A stretch of 64,000 bases of DNA. Origin: Blastochloris viridis (GTDB taxonomy: Bacteria > Pseudomonadota > Alphaproteobacteria > Rhizobiales > Xanthobacteraceae). Within the stretch, counting starts at the first letter, position 1, and the number at the start of each line of letters is the position of its first letter. Positions 35,453 to 44,900 of the stretch are shown here, in pieces. The translations under genes were made by a program, and so were the position numbers. The stretch lies in NCBI RefSeq assembly GCF_001402875.1, contig NZ_CP012946.1:3140001-3204000 (forward strand), read 5' to 3'. A model generated the notes under the pieces. That model ran no database searches. It was given only the letters and a program-made list of their open reading frames with translations, and was not told the DNA's origin.

Positions 35453-38400
35453 ATGCCCACCACCATCGCCGCGAGCCTGGAACTCGGACGGCCCTCCGAT
35501 GAGGCGCTGGATCCGCTGTCGTTCCAGCAGGAGCGCATCTTCTTCCTGAACGAGCTCTCGCCGCAGAAGTCGATATGGACCCGCGCGTCCTGCCGGCGGC
35601 TGTCAGGGCCGCTTGATGTCCGCGCTTTGGAGGATGCAGTGGCGGTGCTGATTGACCGCCACGCCGCGCTTCGCACCCGAATCACCCTCGTCAACGGTGC
35701 ACTGTTCCAGTCGCCCTTCAAGGGCACGGAGGGGGTCTTCGAGTATGTCGACCGATCCCAAGGTGGCGATGGTGCCGACCCGTCCGCAGCGTTCGAAGCC
35801 GGCGCGCAGACCCTGCTGAACCAGGAGTACGGGCGTCCCTTTTCGCTCGAGACCGACCGTCTTTTCAAGGTCGTGCTGGTGCGCTGGGCGGAGGAGGAGT
35901 GGCAGCTCATCCTAAAACTGCATCACATCATTTCCGATGCCACCACGATCCGCATTCTGTGGAACGACCTGACGCGACTCTACAACGCACGACGGGTGGG
36001 CGAGGACGAACCGCCTCCGCTTGCCCTCGACTATGCCGACTATGCGCGCTGGCTACGGGAGCGGTTCTCCGACCGCAATACCCACGAATTGGAGAGCTAT
36101 TGGCTCTCGCAATTCTCCGACAGGCCACCGGATCTCGATCTTCCCGCCGACCTCTCGGCGCCGCCGGAGCTGTCGTTTCGAGGGGCCGCCGAACGGCGCC
36201 CGCTGCCTCCTGATCTCGTCAACCGGGTGCAGTCGTTCAGCCTGAGGCATCGCATCGTCCCGTTTTCGACGATGCTTGCGGCGCAGGCTTTGCTGCTCTG
36301 CAAGTATTGCCGGCAGGACGACATCGTCATCGGCACGGTGTTCGCCGGACGCCATCACGACCCGAGACTGAAGCCGCTCGCCGGCTTCTTCGCCAACACC
36401 GTTGCGCTGCGGCTGCGGGTCGATCCGCAAGCCACCGTCGACGATTTCGTGCGCCACGTCCACGATCGGATGACCGGCGCCCATCGCATGCAAGATTACC
36501 CGCTCGAGCGCCTCGTCGATCGACTGGAGCTGGATCGTGAGCATCGCCGCAACCCGCTGTTCCGGACGATGTTCAACATGGTCACCGAATTCGACGCGCC
36601 GCACGTGTTTCACGGCGTCCGCCAGGAGCGTGTCCTGGAGCCGGACATCACCGCGACGCAAGTCGATCTACTCCTCAATTTCCACACTGGTCCCCGCGCC
36701 TCCGAGCTGCGCCTGGAGTACAACACCGACCTGTTCGAGGCGGCCACTATTCAGCGTATTCTACGTCACTACGAGGTGCTGCTCACTGCGATGATCGAGC
36801 GCCCGGAGGCGATCGCCCGCGATCTGCCGATGTTCGACGCGGACGAGGAGCGGCTGATCCGCTTGTTCGAAGAGGGCGATGTCGCCCCGTGTGTCCTCGG
36901 CCGCGGCATCGTTGGGATGCTGGAGGAGCGTGCGGCCCGCGCACCAGATCAGCCGGCGCTGCTGACATCGGCCGGCGCACTCACTTGCAGCGAGGTGAAC
37001 CGGAGGGCCAACCAGCTCGCCGCGGCCCTCATGGAGGCCGGCGTCGCCGACGGCGACATCGTCGCGGTGATGCTGGAGCGCTCGCCGGCGATGGTGGTGG
37101 CGATCTTCGCCGCCCTCAAGGCCGGCGCGGCCTATATTCCGATTGATCCGGGCTTTCCGCAGCAGCGGATCGACTACATCCTGAAGGATGGTGGCGTCCG
37201 CTGCCTGCTCGTTGCGAGCGAGTCGCCGCCCGTGCCGGTGGGACGCCTCGGTCCCGTGCCCGTCATCAACGTCGACGACGCGACGTCCTATGCCGCGCCT
37301 GCCATCGATCCGAAGCGGACATTTGACCCCGAACGGCCGGCCTATGTGATCTACACCTCCGGCTCCACCGGCGATCCGAAAGGGGTGGTGGTCACCCATC
37401 GCGCCCTGATGAATACGCTCGCGTTCCTGGAGGCGACGTACCCGCTGGCCGCCAAGACGATCCTGCTCAAGACGAACTTCACCTTCGACGTGTCGGCTGC
37501 CGAACTGTTCGGCTGGCTGTTCGACGACGGCCGGCTCGCGGTGCTCGACCGTGGCGCGGAACGCGACAGCCGGGCCTTGCTGGACGCCATCGCGACGTTT
37601 GCGGTGACGCACGTCAATTTCGTGCCATCGATGCTGGACGTGCTGTTGGGGACCCTGTCGGCGGGCGACGTTTCGGCACTCGCCACGGTTCGTTATGTCT
37701 TCGCGGCGGGCGAGGCGCTCAAGCCCGACCTGGTCAACCGCTTCCATCGCATGGTTCCCGATGTCCGGCTCGAAAACCTGTACGGTCCGACCGAGGCTGC
37801 GATCTACGCCACCTATCATTCCCTGCCGCGCGGGACGGAGGCGAGGCGGGTTCCGATCGGCAGGCCCATTGCGAACACCTTCGCGCACATTTTTGACGAG
37901 ACGCTTCGTCCGGTTCCGGTCGGCGTTGTCGGTGAATTGTGCCTGTCCGGCGTCGGGCTCGCAGCAGAATACCTCAATCGGCCCGACCTGACCGCGGAGC
38001 GATTTTGCGCGACGCCCGATGCCGCAGGCGGTCGCCTCTACCGCACCGGCGACCTCGCAAAATGGGGCGACGACGGGCTGATATACTATCTCGGCCGCGC
38101 CGACAGGCAGGTCAAGATCCGCGGCTTCCGCGTCGAGATCGGCGAGGTCGAGCAAAAGCTGTTAGGCTGCGCGGGGGTGGCCGAGGCCGCCGTGTCCGTC
38201 AAGGACGGCCCGCTCGGCCAGAACAGCCTCGTCGCCTATCTTGCCTTCGAAAAGGACCACCCGGCTTCGATAGAGCGGATCTCGGCCGAATTGGCAGCGT
38301 GGCTGCCAAGGTTCATGATTCCAGAGGCGTTCGTCGCGCTTGACCGCCTGCCCCGGCTTCCGAGCGGCAAGGTCGACATGCAGCGCCTGCCTGCCCCAGC

Positions 38401-38758
38401 CCGAAACGGCGCGCCCGAGGCGCCGCCACAACGCGCCGCGAGCGAGCTCGAACGCACAATCATCGCCATTGCCGAAGATCTGCTCGACCTACGGGGCCTG
38501 ACGCCCGCCAGCAATTTCTTCCGCCTCGGAGGAAACTCGCTGCTGACGCTTCGCTTCATCGCGGCGCTCGATCAGGCGCTTGGCACGCGGCTGAGGGCGA
38601 TGGATTTCCTCCGGTTGCCGACCATTGCCGAGATTGCCGAGTTGATCGAGCCGATGCTCGGGCGGCCGGTGCCGATCAAGGAGCGCCTCATCCTCCTCCC
38701 GACCGGGGGGCGCCCGGCGCCGGACGGCGACGTTTCACGTCGAGACACCTCGCCATGA
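35453..38758 (+). CDS. Non-ribosomal peptide synthetase, one module (C-A-PCP)
   Basis: Protein of 1101 residues. The condensation domain (about 20-450) has HHIISDA at His157-His158, with Ala in place of the usual Gly of HHxxxDG. The adenylation domain (about 485-985) has YVIYTSGSTGDPKG from residue 631, NLYGPTEAAI, YRTGDLAKW and the A10 LPSGKVD. The carrier site is GGNSLL (Ser1029). Hand-read specificity residues are roughly D-V-A-N-F-A-L-I-Y-K, which I do not match to a known amino acid. Starting with a C domain, it should accept an acyl starter, probably from the free carrier protein. AGGGAGA precedes the start. Confidence 0.93.
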   Translation: MPTTIAASLELGRPSDEALDPLSFQQERIFFLNELSPQKSIWTRASCRRLSGPLDVRALEDAVAVLIDRHAALRTRITLVNGALFQSPFKGTEGVFEYVDRSQGGDGADPSAAFEAGAQTLLNQEYGRPFSLETDRLFKVVLVRWAEEEWQLILKLHHIISDATTIRILWNDLTRLYNARRVGEDEPPPLALDYADYARWLRERFSDRNTHELESYWLSQFSDRPPDLDLPADLSAPPELSFRGAAERRPLPPDLVNRVQSFSLRHRIVPFSTMLAAQALLLCKYCRQDDIVIGTVFAGRHHDPRLKPLAGFFANTVALRLRVDPQATVDDFVRHVHDRMTGAHRMQDYPLERLVDRLELDREHRRNPLFRTMFNMVTEFDAPHVFHGVRQERVLEPDITATQVDLLLNFHTGPRASELRLEYNTDLFEAATIQRILRHYEVLLTAMIERPEAIARDLPMFDADEERLIRLFEEGDVAPCVLGRGIVGMLEERAARAPDQPALLTSAGALTCSEVNRRANQLAAALMEAGVADGDIVAVMLERSPAMVVAIFAALKAGAAYIPIDPGFPQQRIDYILKDGGVRCLLVASESPPVPVGRLGPVPVINVDDATSYAAPAIDPKRTFDPERPAYVIYTSGSTGDPKGVVVTHRALMNTLAFLEATYPLAAKTILLKTNFTFDVSAAELFGWLFDDGRLAVLDRGAERDSRALLDAIATFAVTHVNFVPSMLDVLLGTLSAGDVSALATVRYVFAAGEALKPDLVNRFHRMVPDVRLENLYGPTEAAIYATYHSLPRGTEARRVPIGRPIANTFAHIFDETLRPVPVGVVGELCLSGVGLAAEYLNRPDLTAERFCATPDAAGGRLYRTGDLAKWGDDGLIYYLGRADRQVKIRGFRVEIGEVEQKLLGCAGVAEAAVSVKDGPLGQNSLVAYLAFEKDHPASIERISAELAAWLPRFMIPEAFVALDRLPRLPSGKVDMQRLPAPARNGAPEAPPQRAASELERTIIAIAEDLLDLRGLTPASNFFRLGGNSLLTLRFIAALDQALGTRLRAMDFLRLPTIAEIAELIEPMLGRPVPIKERLILLPTGGRPAPDGDVSRRDTSP

Positions 38759-41700
38759 CAGCCGTCGGCATTCGCAAATATCCGCCGATCCGTGCCGGCG
38801 ACCGAACCCTTCCCTGTCCGCTGACCTTTCAGCAGGAGCGGGTCCTTCATTTCTGCGAGCTCGATCCCGCCAGTTCGATCTGGGACATCAACACCTGCAA
38901 GCGGCTAGCAGGCCGTCTCGACCCGCGGCGGTTGCGCCAGGCGGCCGAGCTGCTCGCCGCCGCGCACGACGTGCTGCGCACGCGGGTGACCCGGCAGAGC
39001 GAGGGGCCGGTGCAGACCTTCGATCAGGACCTCGGCGGCGCGTTCCGTCACATCGACGCGTCGGCGGACGCCGGCCTGGACCGCGACGCCGCGCTGGCGG
39101 CGCAGATCGCCGCGATTTGCCGGAAACCGATCTCGGAATGGAGACCCGACGACCTGTTCTTCGAGGTCGTACTTGTCACGCTCGGCCCGGCCGATCAGGC
39201 CCTGATGCTGCGGGTCCACCATATCATCGCGGATGCCGCCTCTGTGGCGATCCTGTGGCGCGACCTAACGTCGATCTACAATCGGCTCGCAGGCAACGAG
39301 GCGGTAGCGCCGGCGTCGGCGGTGCTGACCTACTCGGATTTTGCGCATTGGCAGCGCCGCCATTTCGGCGCCGAGCAGACCCGCGAGCAGGAGGCCTATT
39401 GGCTGGGCCGGTTCCCGGTCGAGCCGCCAGCCCTCGACCTGCCCACTGATGCCGCGCCGTCACCGGCGATGTCCTTCAACGGCGGATTGGAGATCGTCGC
39501 TATTCCGCCCCACCTGATCGAGTCGTTCCAGCAGCAGAGCTGGGAGAGCCGCGTTCTGCTGTTTTCGAGCCTTTTCGCCGCATACCTGGTGCTGTTGCAG
39601 AAGGTTTGCCAGCAGGAGGATATCACGGCCGGCGTGCTGTTCTCGGGCCGGCACTACAGCCCGGAGCTTGCCAACACCGTCGGCTTCTTCGTCAACATGG
39701 TGGCGGTACGAGCGGACGTCCGCTTCGACGACACCTTCGAGCGCCTGGTGCAGGCCGTGCATGAACGGGTCGAGGAAGCCTATTTCATGCAGGACTATCC
39801 GTTCGAGCGATTGATTCAGAAGCTCGGCCCGGCCCGCGGCAACGGCCGCGTTCCACTGGTCCGAACGATGTTCAACCTCGTGGCGGAGCCGGAGGACACC
39901 GCGGAATTCGAGGGCGTTGCGCAGGCGCGATGGATCGACGTCGCCACCCAGACCAACGCGGTTCAGATCGATCTCATCTTTGACATCCATTGGGGATCAG
40001 CCGGCGCGGAAATCCGCATCGAGCACAACACCGACATTTTCGAGCGCGGCACGGTTGCCCGGTTGGGGCGCCACTACGTCACCTTGCTCGGCCAGCTGGC
40101 GTGCGGCTGGGACGTCGGCCTCGACCGTCTCGCCGTGGTCGGCGGCGCCGAGGCGCAGTGGCTGATCGAAGGGTGCAACCCGCCGCCGTCGCCTTTCGCC
40201 GAGGAGGCCTGCATCCACGAGCTGTTCGAGCAGCACGCCTGGCGCCAGCCGATGGCGATCGCGCTCGTCGACGGCGCCGACCGGATCAGCTACCGCGACG
40301 CCGATCGCCGGACCAATCGGCTCGCCCGGCTGTTGCGTGCCCACGGGGTCGGACCGGACAGCATTGTGGCCGTGGTCGGGCGCCGCTCGGCCGAGATGGT
40401 CCTCGCCATGCTGGCCGTCCTCAAGGCCGGCGGCGCCTACCTGCCGATCAGCCGGGACAGCCCGCACCGCTTACTGGACAACATCTTCCAGGACGCGCGG
40501 CCGCACGCCGTGATCATGCCGAATGACGATCGGCGCAAGCTCCCTCTCAACGTCCCGGTGCTGCGCCTGCGCGATGCGGACGCCGTGAGCGTCGACGAGG
40601 GGCCGCTGGAGCGTGTCACCGGGCCGTCAAATCTCGCGTACGTCATCTACACCTCGGGCTCCACCGGGCGGCCCAAGGGCGTCATGGTGGAGCACCGCAG
40701 CGTCGTCAACCTCGTGACCAATGTCGATTATCTCGAATTTCGTCCCGACGACCGGATGCTCCAGACCGGGGCGCCCGCGTTCGATGCGACGACGTTCGAA
40801 ATCTGGGGCGCGCTGCTCAACGGGCTGACGCTCCATCAGATCGACGACGAGATCCTGCTCGATTGCACCGCACTCGGCGAGGAACTCACCCGGCACCGCA
40901 TCACGATCCTTTTCCTCGTCACGCCGGTGCTCAATCAGCTGGCGGACGCCGACCCCACGGTCTTCGGCGAGTTGCGCTATCTCATCACCGGCGGTGACGT
41001 GGCGTCGATCCGCCACATCGAGCGGCTCCGGAGCGCCAACCCACGCCTGACAGTGATCAACGCCTACGGCCCGACCGAGAACACCGCCTACTCGACCTGC
41101 CACGTCGTCACCGGATCCGAACGACGAACAATGCCGATCGGCCGGCCGATCCCGAACTCGGCAGCCTATGTCTTCGACCGCCACATGACGCTGACGCCGA
41201 TTGGCGTGGTCGGCGAGCTTTATGTCGGGGGCGTCGGTCTCGCCCGGGGCTATCTTCATCGCCCCGCCCTCACCGCGGAGCGCTTCGTCATGAACCCTCA
41301 CGTTGCGGGCGAGCGGCTCTACCGTACCGGCGACCTGGTCCGTCGCCGCGCCGACGGGGTGCTAGAGTTCGTGGGCCGCGCCGACCGGCAGGTCAAGATC
41401 CGCGGCTTCCGTATCGAGCCCGGCGAGATCGAGAACCGGCTTCTGGAGGACCGCCGGCTTCGCGAGGTCTGCGTCATTCCGGTGAAGGCGGACGACGGTG
41501 GTACCTTCCTTTGCGCGTATTATATCGCCGCCGCCGGCATCGGCCCGCAGGAGCTACGGCAGCACCTGTCGGCGCGGCTTCCGGCCTACATGGTGCCTTC
41601 CGCCTATTGCCGTCTCGAGCACATGCCGCTCACGGACAACGGCAAGATCGACCTCAGCGCGTTGCCTGAGCCAGCGCGGTGGATGGCCGAAGGTCGCTCA

Positions 41701-41967
41701 GCGCGTCCGCCCGAGAACGCGGCGGAAATCGCCATCGCAAGCGTCTGGGAAGAGCTGCTCGACGCCCGGAACATCGCTGCAACTGCGAACTTTTTCGAGA
41801 TCGGAGGCCATTCCCTGAAGGCCAGCGCGCTGGCCTCGCGGCTGAGCAGGATGTTCGGATTGAAGATCACGCTCAGAAACGTGTTCGATGCGCCGACCGT
41901 GGCAGAGTTGGCGCGACTGGTCGCCACACTAGCGCAAGCGGAGCACCGTGATGGCGTCACTGGTTGA
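38755..41967 (+). CDS. Non-ribosomal peptide synthetase, one module (C-A-PCP)
   Basis: Protein of 1070 residues overlapping the previous NRPS by four bases. Condensation domain about 15-450 (HHIIADA at His155-His156, again Ala for Gly); adenylation domain about 480-970 (YVIYTSGSTGRPKG from residue 629, INAYGPTENTAY, YRTGDLVRR, LTDNGKIDL); carrier domain with GGHSLKA (Ser1020). Hand-read specificity residues D-A-F-F-I-G-A-A-Y-K resemble those for Val/Ile-type aliphatic residues, so a branched aliphatic amino acid is predicted, tentatively. It overlaps the start of the next NRPS gene by 17 bases, so the three synthetases are translationally coupled. Confidence 0.93.
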   Translation: MTAVGIRKYPPIRAGDRTLPCPLTFQQERVLHFCELDPASSIWDINTCKRLAGRLDPRRLRQAAELLAAAHDVLRTRVTRQSEGPVQTFDQDLGGAFRHIDASADAGLDRDAALAAQIAAICRKPISEWRPDDLFFEVVLVTLGPADQALMLRVHHIIADAASVAILWRDLTSIYNRLAGNEAVAPASAVLTYSDFAHWQRRHFGAEQTREQEAYWLGRFPVEPPALDLPTDAAPSPAMSFNGGLEIVAIPPHLIESFQQQSWESRVLLFSSLFAAYLVLLQKVCQQEDITAGVLFSGRHYSPELANTVGFFVNMVAVRADVRFDDTFERLVQAVHERVEEAYFMQDYPFERLIQKLGPARGNGRVPLVRTMFNLVAEPEDTAEFEGVAQARWIDVATQTNAVQIDLIFDIHWGSAGAEIRIEHNTDIFERGTVARLGRHYVTLLGQLACGWDVGLDRLAVVGGAEAQWLIEGCNPPPSPFAEEACIHELFEQHAWRQPMAIALVDGADRISYRDADRRTNRLARLLRAHGVGPDSIVAVVGRRSAEMVLAMLAVLKAGGAYLPISRDSPHRLLDNIFQDARPHAVIMPNDDRRKLPLNVPVLRLRDADAVSVDEGPLERVTGPSNLAYVIYTSGSTGRPKGVMVEHRSVVNLVTNVDYLEFRPDDRMLQTGAPAFDATTFEIWGALLNGLTLHQIDDEILLDCTALGEELTRHRITILFLVTPVLNQLADADPTVFGELRYLITGGDVASIRHIERLRSANPRLTVINAYGPTENTAYSTCHVVTGSERRTMPIGRPIPNSAAYVFDRHMTLTPIGVVGELYVGGVGLARGYLHRPALTAERFVMNPHVAGERLYRTGDLVRRRADGVLEFVGRADRQVKIRGFRIEPGEIENRLLEDRRLREVCVIPVKADDGGTFLCAYYIAAAGIGPQELRQHLSARLPAYMVPSAYCRLEHMPLTDNGKIDLSALPEPARWMAEGRSARPPENAAEIAIASVWEELLDARNIAATANFFEIGGHSLKASALASRLSRMFGLKITLRNVFDAPTVAELARLVATLAQAEHRDGVTG

Positions 41968-44900
41968 GCCGGCCTCCTTTCCGGCGTCCGCGAACCAAAG
42001 GCGGATGTATGTCCTGAACCGGCTATCGCCCGATGGCGTCGAGTACAACGTTCCGGTCGCGATCCAACTGAGCGGCGCGCTAAGTGCTGCCCGCCTGCAG
42101 GGCGCGCTCTCGGCACTGGTGGCGCGTCACAGTAGCCTACGAACTTCGTTCGCGATTGCCGACGGGACCATAATCCAGACCGTGCAGGCGCCGATGTGCG
42201 TCCCGCTAGATTTCGAGAGAGCGCGCGGCAAGGAGGGGGTCGAAGCAATCAAGCGACGCTTCGTTCGGCCGTTCGAGCTGGATTGCCCGCCACTAATCCG
42301 CGCCTGCCTGATCAGGCTGAACCGCCTCAAGCACGTTCTTCTGCTCGACTTGCACCACATTGTCTGCGACGGCGTCTCGATCGACATCCTGAGCGAAGAG
42401 CTAAGCCGGCTCTACGATGGCGATATGCTGCCCCCACTACCGGCCGACTACACAGATTTCGCACTGTGGCAGGAGAAGTTCGCCGGGAGCGGGCAAGCCG
42501 AGCAGCAGCGGGAATATTGGCTCCAGCTGCTCGACGGCGAGCGGCTGGCGCTGAACCTGCCGACCGACTTCCCTCGGCCGGCGGCGCGATCGTTCGATGG
42601 AGACCGGGTGTCGGCTCGTCCCAACCCGCAGCTCGCCGCCGCGTTGCGTGCGCTCGCGGCCCGCAGCCGCGTGTCGATGTACATGTTGCTGCTAGCCGCC
42701 TACTACGTTGTACTCGCGAAATATACCGGGCAGGACGACATCGTCGTGGGAACGCTCGCCGCCGGTCGCAACGCCGAGCAGTTTCAGGGCGTTGTCGGCC
42801 TGTTCGTCAACACCCTGGCGCTTCGCAGCCGGCCTTGCGGCGACCTCCCGTTCACCGACTATCTGGAACAGGTCCGTGACGAGTGCCTCATGGCATTCGA
42901 GAACCAAGACTGTCAGTTCGAGGACCTGGTTGACCGCATCGCGCCGCCGCGCGATCTCGGACGAAGCCCACTGTTCGACACCATGTTCACCGCCCTTTCG
43001 GCGAACAGTGTACGGACCGTCGGCGGCGGCATCGAATTCAGCCGCTACGAGCTCGACTACGAGATCGCGAAGTTCGACCTCACCTTGACCGCGATCGAGC
43101 GGCAGGATGGCGACCTGGAACTCGAGTTCGAGTTCTGTTCCGACTTATTCCGGCGCGACACGATCGAACGGCTGTCCACCCACTACCTCACTGCGCTGGA
43201 AGTCGTTGCCACCGAGCCCGACATCCGGCTGCGCGAAATCGACGTGTCGAGCGCCGAGGAGCGGCGTGCCGCTGCCAGAGGCTCGCCGCAAGCGACTGGC
43301 ACGATGCAAAGCGTGGTGGAGCTATTCGAGCGCCAGGCGCGCACGATCCCGGCGGCCGCGGCGATCTCGTTTGGCGGGGAGACGGTGGATTACGCGACCC
43401 TCGATGGTCGCGCGAATGCCATCGCGGCGCGGCTTCACGCCACCGGCGTAAGCCGTGGTTCGATCGTTGGCCTGGTCGCATTGCCCTCGGTCGAGGCCAT
43501 CGCGGCGATTCTTGGCATTCTCAAGCTCGGCGCCGCCTTTCTTCCGATTGACCCGATCACCCCGGCCGACCGTTTCCGCTCCATCGCGTCAGCCTCGGGA
43601 ATGTCAGTCGTGTTGCTGCCAAGCGCCGCCCATCCGTTCGCAGGCCTCGGACCGGCCCACCTCGCGCTCGACCCCGCCGCCACCGAGGCGCACGAGCGCC
43701 TGCCAAAGCTCGCACCAATCTCAGGCGGCGACCTCGCCTATGTGATCTATACCTCCGGCTCGACCGGCGCGCCCAAGGGCGTGATGATCTCGCACCGGGC
43801 GCTTTCCAATTACGTCACGTGGGCGGTGCGGACCTATGCCGGCGACACGCCCACCGCCTTCGCGCTGCATTCGCCTCTTTCGGTCGACCTCACCATTACC
43901 TCGGTGTTCGCGCCACTGGTCTCGGGAAACCGCATCGTGGTCTACCGCAACGACGATGCAATGGCGCTGATGCGGGACATTCTCCGCGACGACCAGGTCG
44001 AGGCGCTCAAGCTGACTCCGACCCATCTGGCGTTGCTCGCCGAGGCGCTGCGCGACGGCGCGCCCGCCAATACCCGTCTTCGCACGCTCATTGTCGGCGG
44101 CGAGGACTTCAAGACCGGCCTCGCCGCGAAGGTCCACGCCGGCCTCGGCGGTCGCGTCGGGCTCTACAACGAGTACGGGCCGACCGAGGCGACGGTCGGC
44201 TGCATGATCTACAAGTTCGACCCGATGGTGGATACGGCATCGTCAGTGCCGATCGGACGGGCGATCGACAACGCCGCGGTCTTTGTCCTTGACCGCTACG
44301 GGCTGCCGGCGCCCAGGGGAGCGATCGGCGAACTGCACATCGCCGGAGCCTGCCTGGCCGACGGCTATCTCAACAATCCCGACATGACGGCCGAGCGGTT
44401 TGTCGTGCGGCGCCTCGGTGGCCGCGAGATCCGCGTCTATAGGACCGGTGATCTTGCCCGCGTGCTGCCAAGCGGCGATCTCGATTTTCTCGGCCGCAAC
44501 GATGATCAGGTCAAGCTCCGCGGCTTCCGCATCGAGCTCGGCGAGATCGAGGCGGCCCTGCTGCGCGATCCTGAGGTGACCGACGCCGCGGTGACGCGGC
44601 GGGTGGACCCAGCCGGCGATCCCTACCTGTGCGCCTATGTCGTCGCGACCGGTGCGGTCGAGGCCGCCGACTTCCGACGCCGGCTGGGACAGTACCTGCC
44701 GCCGCACATGGTTCCATCGCGCGTGGTCGCCGTCGATCGCCTTCCGATCGGGCGCAGCGGCAAGGTCGACCGGACGGCGCTTCCCGATCCGGGCGAGCCG
44801 CCCGGCGGGAGCCGAAGCTCCGCCACGCCCCGCTCCGCAGTGGAGCTCGCCATCGCCGCAATTTGGGAGCAGGTGCTCGGCGTTCCGCGGATCGGCCTCG

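Noticed and set aside
36761..38155. Minus-strand frame inside the NRPS genes, and similar ones at 44243-45100 and 47999-49231
   Set aside because: All lie opposite well-defined NRPS domains and show only His/Asp/Gly-rich low-complexity text.
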